NCBI GenBank assembly: GCA_934692295.1 | Contig: CAKUTL010000004.1 | Span: forward strand, 15,492-79,491 | Direction of reading: 5' to 3' | From: an uncultured Candidatus Melainabacteria bacterium | Lineage (GTDB): Bacteria; Cyanobacteriota; Vampirovibrionia; Gastranaerophilales; Gastranaerophilaceae | DNA: 64,000 nt | The notes under the pieces: model-generated | Database searches by the model: none | Told to the model about the DNA's origin: nothing | The model's input: only the letters and a program-made list of their open reading frames with translations | Shown here: one piece after another, positions 8,239 through 17,495 of the stretch | Layout: the number at the start of each line of letters is the position of its first letter | How positions within the stretch are numbered: the first letter of the stretch is position 1 | Position numbers and translations under genes: made by a program

Positions 8239-8810
8239 TGTATTTTTTGCATTTCTGAAACTAATTGCTGAATATGTTCTTTGACTGCGGGTGTAATAAT
8301 TAAATTTGGTTCAGCGGATGCAAATTCATCAAGGATGATAATTGCTTTTTTCTTATTCCCTGCTTTTTCATATAATATCCCTAGCATAACCTTATTAAGA
8401 GGGTTGCTATCTTGGGTTGAGGAATATACAGAAATTTGATTTTGAATTTGTGATAACTTTTGGTAGCAATCAGCAAGATTTTGGTAATATTCAAAATTCA
8501 AGCTATATTGAGTGAGAGCATTTTTAAAACAATCGAGGGCTAAGTTTGGATACCCTATTGTCATATAAACTTTTCCTAAATTGTTAAAATATACAGCGGT
8601 AGCCTGTTTCTTAGGATTAAGGCTAATTGCTATTTTGAATTCCTGAATTGCGGCATAGTAACATTTTTCTTCAACGTACATAACTCCCAAATTGTTGTGT
8701 TCAAACGCATTTTTTTCTGGGTCAATTACGTATGTTGCAATTGTTCCTTTGGCTGCAAATGTTGGAAGAGCAGACATTAAAATTATGACTATGGCTAAAA
8801 ATTTTTTCAT
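8232..8810 (-). CDS. Secreted TPR-repeat protein
   Basis: 192 residues with a signal peptide (MKKFLAIVIILMSALPTFA) and about three tetratricopeptide repeats: NAFEHNNLGVMYVEEKCYYA, ATAVYFNNLGKVYMTIGYPN and FEYYQNLADCYQKLSQIQNQ. TPRs are protein-protein interaction scaffolds, and the signal peptide places it in the periplasm or as an exported protein. It is the last gene of a run of four leftward genes. Its stop lies inside the shared terminator. The partner is unknown. Confidence 0.8.
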   Translation of the reverse strand: MKKFLAIVIILMSALPTFAAKGTIATYVIDPEKNAFEHNNLGVMYVEEKCYYAAIQEFKIAISLNPKKQATAVYFNNLGKVYMTIGYPNLALDCFKNALTQYSLNFEYYQNLADCYQKLSQIQNQISVYSSTQDSNPLNKVMLGILYEKAGNKKKAIIILDEFASAEPNLIITPAVKEHIQQLVSEMQKIQK

Positions 8811-8848
8811 ATAGTTCTTCTATAATTATTATTCTAAAGAATTCAAAT

Positions 8849-9766
8849 TTATACTTCTAATTCAAGACCTTCATAAGCAAGTTGAACATTTTTATTGTTA
8901 GAAGTGTAATGTTCTCTTATTCTATTCAATTTAGTATCATCATAACTTGGGTCATAGTGGAAAAATACTAAGTTTTTGGCTTTTGTTTGTTTCATTGTTT
9001 CTGTTGCCATATCGAAGGTTGAATGTCCAAATCCTTGTTTTGGAGAATAAGGATTTAAGTAATCCTCGGTTGTATATTGTGCATCGTGAATTAACAAATC
9101 ACAATCTTTGGCAAATGTTATGAATTTCTTATCTCCACCGAGATAGCATTCTTTATCTGTCGCATATACAAGTGTTTTGTCCTTATAAGAGATTTTATAA
9201 ATCATAACTCCATCTTGAGGGTGAACGTATGATTTATAGCAAGTTATCAATACGTCATTTTCTCCTCGTTGAGTTTCTGGAGTAACTAGTATAGGTGCTT
9301 CGTTAGGTTTTAATAAAATTGCTTGAGTTTCAGAGATATTATTTATTTCTGTTGTGCAAGCAATATCACCTAAATCTAGCGGGAAAGTCTTGCCAAATAC
9401 AAGTTCTGATAAATCTTTTTCCAGACTTGAGTTATTTGAACTTGCTCCGTAAATTTTTAATTTTGTGGATTTTAAATGAAGGGGTTTGAAAAATGTTAAT
9501 CCTAATAAATGGTCTTGATGAATATGAGAGATTAAAAGAGTTGCATAGATTGGTTTACGTTCTTGTGGATTGATTGAAGATGCAATATATTTTTCCATCA
9601 AATCATCTCCTGCACTAACAATTCCTGTTCCTGCATCAAGTAGTATCAAATGCCCTCCGACATTGACTTCAACACAAGATGTATTACCGCCAAAAAGCAT
9701 GAAATTTTTATTGCAGACAGGAAAACTACCTCTCACACCTCTGAATTTTACTTTAAAATCTTCCAT
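8849..9766 (-). CDS. MBL-fold metallo-hydrolase
   Basis: 305 residues. The metallo-beta-lactamase fold is shown by the N-terminal strand FRGVRGSFPVCN, then LLDAGTG, the zinc motif HIHQDH in LLISHIHQDHLLG, the later metal ligands (DAQY; GHSTFD) and the terminal FFHYDPSYDD. This order resembles the phosphodiesterase branch of the fold (YycJ/PhnP-like or cyclic-phosphate phosphodiesterases) rather than beta-lactamases. It is cytoplasmic, with no signal peptide. It lies 18 bp downstream of the metallophosphoesterase gene, so the two putative phosphoesterases are co-transcribed. The substrate is unknown. Confidence 0.85.
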   Translation of the reverse strand: MEDFKVKFRGVRGSFPVCNKNFMLFGGNTSCVEVNVGGHLILLDAGTGIVSAGDDLMEKYIASSINPQERKPIYATLLISHIHQDHLLGLTFFKPLHLKSTKLKIYGASSNNSSLEKDLSELVFGKTFPLDLGDIACTTEINNISETQAILLKPNEAPILVTPETQRGENDVLITCYKSYVHPQDGVMIYKISYKDKTLVYATDKECYLGGDKKFITFAKDCDLLIHDAQYTTEDYLNPYSPKQGFGHSTFDMATETMKQTKAKNLVFFHYDPSYDDTKLNRIREHYTSNNKNVQLAYEGLELEV

Positions 9767-9784
9767 ATAAAGCCCTCATTCAAA

Positions 9785-10780
9785 TTATTTTTTTATTTCA
9801 TAAATTCCATTTTGATCTTTAGGTTCTCCGGCATACATTGCTCCAGAGAATACTAAGAGTTTTGCCATTTTTTGAATTGTTTTTTCTCTTGTTTCAACCC
9901 ATTTCAAATCGAAAACGGTTTTGTCTTTGTAGTTTGTTACATTAACAATTCTGAACGCATTAGGGTATGAAACTAATGCCGGAGTTGCTACATAAAGAAC
10001 GTTATCATGTTGAACGACTTTTGTTGCGTGATAATGACCTTGGAATACTCCGATTGGATTTTTATAACTTTCTATCAAGCTCATTACTTGTGTTGCATTT
10101 TTCAACTTGTGATTTGGGCTTGCAAATGGTTCAACAATTGGCACATGCATAAATATTAGTACGGTGTCATTTTTTGATTTGTCTAATTCATTTTTTAACC
10201 ATTTCAATTGGGTTTCATCTATGTAACCGTTTGAAGTTAGTCTATCTGTAATTATGTCATCAAGAACGATAACTTTGTAATTTTTCTTTGGTTCAAATGA
10301 GTAGTATGCTTTTTTGAATGTGTAATTTTTATTTGCATTTCTTAGCATATCCATATAAACCTGTGTTGTTAAATATCCGCCAACACATCTGTCATGGTTT
10401 CCAAAAGCAAAATACCAAGGAGCATTAAGTTTTTCCAAATGTGGAAGTACTGCTCTTAGTTCTTTTTCAAAAGGCTTATCAATTAAGTCGCCTGTAAACA
10501 TTACAAAATCCAAGTCATTATGTTCATTCAATTGTTCAATTGCATCATCTAAAAGTCTTGGAGATTCTCCAATCATTTTGAATGTTGTATTTGAACCGTT
10601 TTCTAGAAAGTGAACATCACTAACTTGTGAAAATTTTAAACTTGTTGATGCACTATATGTTTGCAAACCCCATAACATTCCGGCTGTTAGGCAGATTGTA
10701 ATTATCCCATTAGCAAGTTTTGTAAAAAAAGTTTCTTGCTTTTCGTGATGTACTTTTCTTGTATTTTTTCTTCTTTTCAT
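9785..10780 (-). CDS. Membrane-anchored calcineurin-like metallophosphoesterase
   Basis: 331 residues. A basic N-terminus and one transmembrane helix (about residues 20-40) precede a metallophosphoesterase domain with all metal-binding blocks: FSQVSDVHF, MFTGDLID, FAFGNHDR and VFQGHYHA. It resembles CpdA/Icc-type phosphodiesterases and outer-face membrane phosphoesterases; topology suggests a periplasmic catalytic domain. Its ATG begins one base after the stop of the upstream TPR gene, indicating translational coupling. The substrate (nucleotide, lipid or cell-wall phosphate) cannot be assigned. Confidence 0.85.
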   Translation of the reverse strand: MKRRKNTRKVHHEKQETFFTKLANGIITICLTAGMLWGLQTYSASTSLKFSQVSDVHFLENGSNTTFKMIGESPRLLDDAIEQLNEHNDLDFVMFTGDLIDKPFEKELRAVLPHLEKLNAPWYFAFGNHDRCVGGYLTTQVYMDMLRNANKNYTFKKAYYSFEPKKNYKVIVLDDIITDRLTSNGYIDETQLKWLKNELDKSKNDTVLIFMHVPIVEPFASPNHKLKNATQVMSLIESYKNPIGVFQGHYHATKVVQHDNVLYVATPALVSYPNAFRIVNVTNYKDKTVFDLKWVETREKTIQKMAKLLVFSGAMYAGEPKDQNGIYEIKK

Positions 10781-10781
10781 A

Positions 10782-11687
10782 CTAATTTTGTTCCAATATT
10801 TTCTTTATTTCATTGTACTTGTTTTCAAGGTATTCGTCATCATCAGAGAGTATGATTGCTTTATCGATATTTGATAATGCACTTGTGTAGTTGCCTATTG
10901 CATAATCACAAAGTCCCATATATTCATATATTTTAGAGGTTTGAATATCTTGAAGAAGAGAGTTAAATATTTTTTTAGATTCCTCGTAGTTACCATATTT
11001 ATACAAAATCTTTGCTCTGTCAAACTGATACTCTGGACAGTTGTTTAATTCAATTGCTTTATCATTATCAGCTTTTGATTCATCTAGTCTGCCTAGTGAA
11101 AACTCTGCTCTTGATTTTACCGCATAAGCCAAATCATCCTTTGGGTTAAAAGTTAAATATTTATCAATTGGATTTATCGCAGAATTATATTCCCCAATTT
11201 CGTTTAGAACAATTGCTTGAGCTAAATAACTTTGAGCAAAGTTAGGTCTAGCCGAAACAGAAGAATTAAATGCATCAATCGCCTTTGAATACTGATGATT
11301 TCTTCTGTAAAAATTTCCAAGATAATAATACGCCAAATAAGCATTGTTAGACTGAGTCCCTTGCAAAAGAGAAGAAAGTTCCTTCTCTTCATCTCCAATT
11401 TTTCTATACTCTTCCGCTTGTTTCACCATTGGATTTACAGATGAGACAAATGTCTTATTGTCTTTTGACATTACATGAGTTAAGCCACGTTTCAAATCTT
11501 GAGCCTGTGGATTTGAAGGATTTATTCTCAAAATATTATCTAAATATTGCATTGCAGAAGCATAATCACCTTCCGCACTATAACTTGCAGCCATGTCAAG
11601 ATAATCTTCTTCAATTTCATTCGAAAAAACAGGAAGATTAAAACCAATTACAGAGATGAATACAATAGATAGTAGCAACTTTTTCAT
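10782..11687 (-). CDS. Secreted TPR-repeat protein
   Basis: 301 residues with a signal peptide (MKKLLLSIVFISVIGFNLPVFS) and six or so TPR units, e.g. AEGDYASAMQYLDNILRINP, QYSKAIDAFNSSVSARPNFA, EYNSAINPIDKYLTFNPKDD and NYTSALSNIDKAI. It is the first gene of the leftward four-gene run ending at 8232. The promoter is striking: TGCTATAAT with its hexamer at the complement of 11694-11699 ends 6 nt before the ATG, so the mRNA should be leaderless. It probably serves as an interaction scaffold in the periplasm for the co-transcribed phosphoesterase. Confidence 0.82.
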   Translation of the reverse strand: MKKLLLSIVFISVIGFNLPVFSNEIEEDYLDMAASYSAEGDYASAMQYLDNILRINPSNPQAQDLKRGLTHVMSKDNKTFVSSVNPMVKQAEEYRKIGDEEKELSSLLQGTQSNNAYLAYYYLGNFYRRNHQYSKAIDAFNSSVSARPNFAQSYLAQAIVLNEIGEYNSAINPIDKYLTFNPKDDLAYAVKSRAEFSLGRLDESKADNDKAIELNNCPEYQFDRAKILYKYGNYEESKKIFNSLLQDIQTSKIYEYMGLCDYAIGNYTSALSNIDKAIILSDDDEYLENKYNEIKKILEQN

Positions 11688-11724
11688 ACCTGAATTATAG
11701 CATAAAATTCAGCAAAAATTTTCA

Positions 11725-12480
11725 TTAAAAATCAGAATAATATGTCACATTAACCTTATCAGCATTTTTTCTCCAAAATTTATCGATATTATCTTTCATG
11801 GATGAATTATGCTGCAAAGAATTTAACCTTTCTGCAATTTCTGCTTTTACACCCATTGCTTCAGGATGTGTTTTTACATATTGCATAAGTTCATTTATTT
11901 TATTTATATCTTTATTTTTCCCACTCATAATTGCAATTGTGTAAGCATTCTTTAGTTCTTTAATTTGAGTGGAGTTAAGTTTTTCAAAATTTTTATTTTT
12001 CTTCAGATAAGATTGTTGTCCAAATTTGTTATAAGCTATTACCTGTTCCAAGCTTGGAGTATCATTCATTACTAAAAAATCCTGTAACGATACTGGTAAA
12101 CTTGTGCCATTATTATCCACTGAAGGATGACCGTGGTGTAAGATAAATGTTTTTCCTTTAAATGGCGTGAAGTTTGAAAGACCTACTGCACAATTTTGAG
12201 CATCTCCAGTTAATTCAAATTTAATTTTCCCAGTCGCTTTATCTATAAGAATAACTCTTTCTATTGGATTAGAAGAATTTAATGCCTCAATACATTTGAC
12301 TTTAGCTCGAACATTATCAGATATTTTAAGAGAATTAAAATTTGCCACTTTACCGAAATCAAAGCCTTTATCAAAAATTGAATTTTGTGATTTTGGTGAC
12401 TGTAATTCACTTGTATATGAAGTCTTGCATTCTTTGATTGCTGATTTTGCTATATTTGATATTATTTTAGTGATTTTCAT
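11725..12480 (-). CDS. Unknown protein with a JAMM-like His/Ser/Asp pattern
   Basis: 251 residues. In the middle, FILHHGHPS is followed by SLPVSLQDF, giving H-x-H-P...S-x-x-D. This loosely recalls the JAB/JAMM metalloprotease signature (HxHx7SxxD), but the gap from His to Ser is 12 rather than about 7 residues, so I do not assign the family firmly. The preceding ERVILIDKATGKIKFELTGD could be the beta-hairpin of such a fold. There is no signal peptide. It sits between the TPR operon and the AarF-like kinase gene, transcribed leftward. The function remains unknown. Confidence 0.6.
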   Translation of the reverse strand: MKITKIISNIAKSAIKECKTSYTSELQSPKSQNSIFDKGFDFGKVANFNSLKISDNVRAKVKCIEALNSSNPIERVILIDKATGKIKFELTGDAQNCAVGLSNFTPFKGKTFILHHGHPSVDNNGTSLPVSLQDFLVMNDTPSLEQVIAYNKFGQQSYLKKNKNFEKLNSTQIKELKNAYTIAIMSGKNKDINKINELMQYVKTHPEAMGVKAEIAERLNSLQHNSSMKDNIDKFWRKNADKVNVTYYSDF

Positions 12481-12518
12481 ATTATTTATAAAACGTGAGA
12501 TTTATTATTTTGCTATTA

Positions 12519-14273
12519 CTACCCAATTTCATTTAATTGTTTTTGTGAAATATTTGTCATTTTTGATATATCGCTCATTGTGAATTGATACGCAGTACCA
12601 ACAGCTCGTTGTTGATTGTGAATAGCAAATTTTACTGCTTCTTTCAATGCAACCCACGGATTTTCTCCATTTTTAACCATCCCCCAAATTGCTTGAGGAA
12701 TATCTTTCATTAATGTTGTAATGTCAAAAGTTTTTCCTGAAAGTTTTCCTGCTTCTGAAATTGCGGAGAAGAATTGCATTTGTGCTTTCATTGCAGTTGC
12801 GTTCTCTGGGGACATAGAAAGTCCGTGCTTTTTAAGTATTGCCATTAGTGAACCTTGAACATCTCCAAATTTGGTAATCTGTTGTTTTTTACCGAAAATA
12901 TTTTTTTCTATATCAGCTGCAAGTTCCCAAATTTTCGCTTGTTTATCTGCTCCTGTATATGCACATTGGTTAATGAAGTATTTAGCAATTCCTTTGGAGT
13001 TCCCAACAAGATAATTTGAGAAGAAACTTATATCTTGTTTTACTTGACCGCTTGTTCGTGCTACACAGTTACCTGTATCAATAAATTCAGGTATCAATTT
13101 TCCGTTTTCATCTGCGGTGATAAAGAAATTTCCGGTATGTGGATCTCCGTGCATCAATGTCTTTCCGCCATCTTTTAAGAATAGGAATTGTTCATCAAAA
13201 GTTTTTAATAATGTTGAAGGAAGTTCTTTCATTACTTTTTCTGGATCTTTTAACCACGGATTTTTCTCTATTTCTTTTGCGTATTTAGTTGCAAATTCTG
13301 TTGGATTTGCTTTGTAATCTTTTAAAATATCAACAAGTTTATTCATCTGAATACCGTGAGCCATATCCATTAGAATACATGTTCCATCTTTAGATATATC
13401 TGTAATATCTGCGACTTTGTATCTTTTTGCCCCAGTCGCTAGTAATTTATTGTTCTTGTATTCTGTGAAAAAGTTTAATTCTTCTTTCCAATCTTTATAA
13501 TATGTTTTGAACATTTCTTTGTTCTTCGCATATTCTTCGGGAGAAGAGCTAAGTTCTTTCAAAACACGCATTGTTAGTTCTTCTTCTGCATCAAGACTTT
13601 CTTTAGTTACACCTTTTTTAAGCATTTTTACAACTGCTGTTGAACCGTCTGGCTTTTTAACAATATAAGCGGCACCGATACTTCCGGCACTCATTTCTTT
13701 TTGGAGGACTAATTTTTGTCCTGGGAATGAAGAATTGATAAGTTGTTGGGCTTCTTCCATAGACCTAGAAAAAGAACAATGGCTTCTAGTTTCCTTCATC
13801 GCTTTTGCTAATTCAGGATATTTTGCTTCAATCTTTGCCATATCTTTCGGACTTCCAGAAATTATTTGAGCGAATTTAGTTGGCCCAACACCAGACATTT
13901 CAATCCAATCTTGCATAACTTTTTCAGTTGTTGCTCCTTTGGCTATTTTGTAATTGACAAACCCCCTTTTTCGAGCATAGTCTTCTAATTTTGATGTAAA
14001 TTCGTTATCATTAATTAGCTTTTTTGAGGCATTCCAAATGTTGTCTTTTATCCTTGCAAATTGATCGCTAAGTCCATTATTTTCGGCAATTTGTTCAAAT
14101 TTGTGGGTATATGCTTCTCTTGCTTCATGTACCCCTGTTCTAATTCTTCGCCCTAGTTGGGTATGATTTGACAGTAAGTCTTTTGTTTCTTCAGTTAAAT
14201 ATTTTCCACCTTTTTTAATTGCAATTTTCCCAGATTGCCATAGTTCTGTTATGGCATTAACGCTTAATCCCAT
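12519..14273 (-). CDS. AarF/UbiB (ABC1) family atypical kinase-like protein
   Basis: 584 residues. An N-terminal helical region is followed by the kinase-like core. The family's Ala/Gly-rich loop is AGSIGAAYIV (AAGSIGQVH in typical members), the ATP lysine is in TAVVKMLKKG, the catalytic-loop block HGDPHTGNFFI is at residues 375-385, and the metal-binding block is FIDTGN. Known relatives (UbiB, COQ8) support isoprenoid-quinone synthesis or lipid handling, but this protein is divergent, with a 190-residue N-terminal extension of its own, so a quinone role is not secure. GGAAA precedes the ATG. The upstream box AATCCTTTATATAA recurs before the 27911-29956 gene. Confidence 0.75.
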   Translation of the reverse strand: MGLSVNAITELWQSGKIAIKKGGKYLTEETKDLLSNHTQLGRRIRTGVHEAREAYTHKFEQIAENNGLSDQFARIKDNIWNASKKLINDNEFTSKLEDYARKRGFVNYKIAKGATTEKVMQDWIEMSGVGPTKFAQIISGSPKDMAKIEAKYPELAKAMKETRSHCSFSRSMEEAQQLINSSFPGQKLVLQKEMSAGSIGAAYIVKKPDGSTAVVKMLKKGVTKESLDAEEELTMRVLKELSSSPEEYAKNKEMFKTYYKDWKEELNFFTEYKNNKLLATGAKRYKVADITDISKDGTCILMDMAHGIQMNKLVDILKDYKANPTEFATKYAKEIEKNPWLKDPEKVMKELPSTLLKTFDEQFLFLKDGGKTLMHGDPHTGNFFITADENGKLIPEFIDTGNCVARTSGQVKQDISFFSNYLVGNSKGIAKYFINQCAYTGADKQAKIWELAADIEKNIFGKKQQITKFGDVQGSLMAILKKHGLSMSPENATAMKAQMQFFSAISEAGKLSGKTFDITTLMKDIPQAIWGMVKNGENPWVALKEAVKFAIHNQQRAVGTAYQFTMSDISKMTNISQKQLNEIG

Positions 14274-14355
14274 ATACTATTTCCTTTCGTGTTAACTTTC
14301 CCCTTAGTTATATAAAGGATTTTGTAATGTCGGAATTGCCAGATATTGGGATTAA

Positions 14356-14400
14356 AAATAAGGTTGAAGTAGCTATATATTAACCATCTCAACCTTATTT
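14356..14400 (-). terminator. Intrinsic terminator of the large TPR gene
   Basis: AAATAAGGTTGA pairs with TCAACCTTATTT (12 bp) around a 21-nt loop. On the minus strand the stem runs into a T-rich tail. It lies just beyond the stop at 14427. Confidence 0.65.
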
Positions 14401-14426
14401 ATGATTATTTTAATAAAACTTAATAA

Positions 14427-16028
14427 TTAGTCAAACAATGCGTTTATTTTGTCTGTAATATCTTGTGGGTCAATTTCATTTGTAATTTTGTTTACATCTT
14501 GTGCGATTTGATATAATTTTGCAGCTTCAATTTTTTCACCTGTAATTGCAATAGAGCGAGCTAAATTGAAATGAGCTAGTGCATAATTTGGATTATACTC
14601 AACTGCTTTTTTGAACATATCAATTGCTTCTTTTACCCTGCCTAAATCATCAAGATAAATTACACCAAGATTGTTGTATGCGATAGAATAGCTTTTATCA
14701 TATTCAATTGCGTATTCATATTCTCTGATAGCTTCATCAGTATCACCTTTTCCCCAGTATAAAAATCCAAGGTTGCAGTGAATTTTTGCATTTTTAGGGT
14801 CTAAATCTAAAGCATTTCTATAAACTGCAAGTGCGTTATCATAATCTTCTTTATCATAAAAAGCACTTCCTAAATTTACATAAATATCAATATCTTCTGG
14901 AGTTAAAAGATAAGCACTTTGATAAGAAGTAATTGCCGCATCTAAATCTTGTTTTGATTCTTGGAATACATATCCTAGAGTTTGATTTACAACACTTGTC
15001 CACTCTTTGCTTGGATTTAAAGTTACCGCAGTTTGGAAATGAGAAACTGCACCCTCAATGTCCCCTTTTACATATAAAATATTTGCTAAATTAGAATGGA
15101 ACTCTGGCATATTCGGCATTATTTGAATTAATTTCTGATAAACTTCAATTGCATTATCATAATCACCTAAGTCTTCATATGCTTTACAAAGGTGTCTATA
15201 AGCTGGAATATTCAAGCTATCTAACCAAATTGCCATTTTGTATTCAGTAATTGCATTTTCAAATTGTCCTAGTGAAGAATAAATATCTCCTAAAAGACAA
15301 TATAAAGGTACAAATCCTGGAGCTTTATCTACTGCGTCAATATAAACATCAACTGCTTCATCAAGCCCGTTTGATTGGATTTTTAAATATCCTTTCATCA
15401 GAATAGGCATAAATTTGATGTAGGCAAGTGATTCTTTAACTTTTTTCATTGCTTCAACATCAAATGGAAGTGTCAATGCTGACATTATATATTCCCAAGA
15501 TGATTTAATTTTGTTTTTGAAAACTCTGAAAGATGAAACTTTATACAAATTATGTAATAAGAAATGAGCTCTTGAACTTTTAAAAGGACTAAATTGAATT
15601 GCTTTTTTTGCATTAAGCTCTGCATCCAAAAATCTTGCTTTTTTAGTGTAAGTTTCAGCGAGCATATAATATGCTTTTGCATATTTAGGATTTTTCTTAA
15701 CTGCTGTTTCAAAATAGTTTACTGCTTTATCTAAATCTCCTTTGCAAAATTGAGCAACACCTATTTTGTAATAAATTTCATAAGAATCAATATATGATTC
15801 CAGTGCAATTTGATATTCGGTAATTGCTTCGTCTATATATTGGCAAGATGAATAAATATCCAAGTGCCAAGCGAGATATAAATCTCCTAATCTTAAGTGT
15901 AAATCCGCATTTGTAGGATCTTTTTGTAAACCTATCTGGCAAAGTTCAATCGCAGATTTAACATTGCCTGTTTTAATTTCTTTTTTTATTTTTTTATCTA
16001 ATAATTTTGTATCGTTTTTCATATTCAT
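14427..16028 (-). CDS. Large TPR-repeat protein
   Basis: 533 residues from the ATG at 16028 (MNMKND). The frame reaches 16118, but that upstream part overlaps the divergent promoter; AAAGAG lies 6 nt before 16028. About twelve TPRs cover most of the chain, with regular 34-residue spacing, e.g. AITEYQIALESYIDSYEIYY, DNAIEVYQKLIQIMPNMPEF, GAVSHFQTAVTLNPSKEWTS, DNALAVYRNALDLDPKNAKI and DEAIREYEYAIEYDKSYSIA. There is no signal peptide, so a cytoplasmic scaffold is likely. Binding partners are unknown. It is divergent from the synthase gene at 16135. Confidence 0.85.
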   Translation of the reverse strand: MNMKNDTKLLDKKIKKEIKTGNVKSAIELCQIGLQKDPTNADLHLRLGDLYLAWHLDIYSSCQYIDEAITEYQIALESYIDSYEIYYKIGVAQFCKGDLDKAVNYFETAVKKNPKYAKAYYMLAETYTKKARFLDAELNAKKAIQFSPFKSSRAHFLLHNLYKVSSFRVFKNKIKSSWEYIMSALTLPFDVEAMKKVKESLAYIKFMPILMKGYLKIQSNGLDEAVDVYIDAVDKAPGFVPLYCLLGDIYSSLGQFENAITEYKMAIWLDSLNIPAYRHLCKAYEDLGDYDNAIEVYQKLIQIMPNMPEFHSNLANILYVKGDIEGAVSHFQTAVTLNPSKEWTSVVNQTLGYVFQESKQDLDAAITSYQSAYLLTPEDIDIYVNLGSAFYDKEDYDNALAVYRNALDLDPKNAKIHCNLGFLYWGKGDTDEAIREYEYAIEYDKSYSIAYNNLGVIYLDDLGRVKEAIDMFKKAVEYNPNYALAHFNLARSIAITGEKIEAAKLYQIAQDVNKITNEIDPQDITDKINALFD

Positions 16029-16134
16029 AAATAGCTCTTTATCAACAATTGTAATTAATTTTATGTAAAAAAGCAAGTTAATTAACATAATTTTGTGTAT
16101 AATGATTTTTATATACAAAAAGGGAGTAGAGTAT

Positions 16135-17445
16135 ATGACAGAAAATAGAATTTACTTTGTGGATGTTACAAATAGAGATGGGGTTCAAACTTCAAGATTA
16201 GGTTTAGCGAAGTTGCAAAAAACTATTATAAATTTAATGCTGGATGATATGGGGATTACTCAGTCCGAATTTGGTTTCCCTACAACAAAACACGAGTTGA
16301 ATTATCTAAACGGAAATTTGGAACTTGTAAAACGTGGTGCAATTAAAACAACAAAATTATCCGGTTGGATGCGTGGGATGGCATCTGATGTTGAACAATC
16401 ATTTCAGAGTGTTCCAGACTTGCAATATGTAAATCTTTCTCAATCTACTTCCGAACAAATGATTTACGGAAAATATTTAGGAAAGAAAACTCCAGATGAT
16501 ATTATTGCAATGACAAAAGAAGCTGTTGAATGTGCAAAAGATAAGGGTGCAAAAATTATTGGTGTAAATGCAGAAGACGCATCAAGAAGTGATATAGATT
16601 TTCTTATCAAGTATGCCAAAGAGGCTAAAAAATCTGGAGCGTATAGATTTAGATATTGCGATACTTTAGGGTATGAAGATCCTCAAACAACTTATGATAG
16701 AATTTTCAAAATTGCCAAAGAAACTCAAATGCCAATTGAATTACATTATCACAATGATTTGGGAATGGCGGTAGCATGTTCTGTTATGGGGGCAAGAGCT
16801 GCAATTGATGCCGGTGTTGATGCTTATATAAATACAGCAATAAACGGAATGGGTGAAAGAGCAGGAAATGCGGATTTAGTATCTTGTCTATTGGCTTGCT
16901 TAAAGTCTGCAGGATTTAAAGGTAAATATAAAATTGATGAAAATATTAAACTTGATAGAGCTTGGAGATTAGCAAAATATACCGCTTATGCTTTTGGAGT
17001 TGCAATTCCGATAAATCAACCTGCAGTTGGGGATAATGCTTTTGCTCATGAATCAGGAATTCACGCAGATGGAGCGTTGAAAGATAGAAGAAACTACGAA
17101 TTATACGACTTTGAAGAACTTGGAAGAGGTGAACCTGAAATAATTGAAACAGGTCGAATGATTACAACTGGAGAGTATGGAGGAATTAAAGGTTTCCGTA
17201 ACGTATATAATAACCTCGAAATTGAATTTAAAGATGAACACGAAGCAAGAAATATTTTGGAACTTGCCAGATATGCAAACGTTCATACTCAAAAACCATT
17301 AACAACAAGTGAATTAAGATTTATCTATTATTATCCTGATATTGCAGCTCAAGTGATGACGGTATCTCCATACTACGAACCGATTGGAGCAATAAAAGAT
17401 AGAGTAGAAGAAGAGAAATTAAATCCACCTGTCAGTGTAATTTAG
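16135..17445 (+). CDS. Homocitrate/2-isopropylmalate synthase-family enzyme (HMGL-like TIM barrel)
   Basis: 436 residues from ATG 16135. TATAAT at 16098-16103 and AGGGAGTAGAG precede it; an in-frame ATG further up would overlap the promoter. The N-terminus DVTNRDGVQT matches the DxTxRDGxQ metal site of the family, RYCDTLGYEDP and the metal-binding HYHNDLGMAVA follow, and NGMGERAGNADL is the family's G-x-G-E-R-x-G-N block. These enzymes condense acetyl-CoA with a 2-oxo acid. The length without a LeuA regulatory domain, and the overall pattern, favour a NifV/homocitrate-synthase-like or citramalate-type enzyme. The substrate cannot be fixed, and no leu or nif genes are adjacent. Confidence 0.85.
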   Translation: MTENRIYFVDVTNRDGVQTSRLGLAKLQKTIINLMLDDMGITQSEFGFPTTKHELNYLNGNLELVKRGAIKTTKLSGWMRGMASDVEQSFQSVPDLQYVNLSQSTSEQMIYGKYLGKKTPDDIIAMTKEAVECAKDKGAKIIGVNAEDASRSDIDFLIKYAKEAKKSGAYRFRYCDTLGYEDPQTTYDRIFKIAKETQMPIELHYHNDLGMAVACSVMGARAAIDAGVDAYINTAINGMGERAGNADLVSCLLACLKSAGFKGKYKIDENIKLDRAWRLAKYTAYAFGVAIPINQPAVGDNAFAHESGIHADGALKDRRNYELYDFEELGRGEPEIIETGRMITTGEYGGIKGFRNVYNNLEIEFKDEHEARNILELARYANVHTQKPLTTSELRFIYYYPDIAAQVMTVSPYYEPIGAIKDRVEEEKLNPPVSVI

Positions 17446-17462
17446 TTTTGCTTAAAGTTTGA

Positions 17463-17492
17463 CGCCATTGGTTTATTAACCAATGGCGTTTG
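17463..17492. terminator. Bidirectional intrinsic terminator
   Basis: A 10-bp perfect stem CGCCATTGGT/ACCAATGGCG around TTATTA lies between two convergent genes, with short T-rich tails on both strands. Confidence 0.7.
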
Positions 17493-17495
17493 AAT

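Noticed and set aside
11725..12480. Firm assignment as a JAB/JAMM metalloprotease
   Set aside because: The H-x-H to S-x-x-D spacing is 12 instead of about 7 and the upstream Glu is unclear.
16030..16118. Longer N-terminus (MYIKIIIHKIM...) of the large TPR protein
   Set aside because: It covers the divergent promoter and has no ribosome-binding site. ATG 16028 has AAAGAG at a proper distance.
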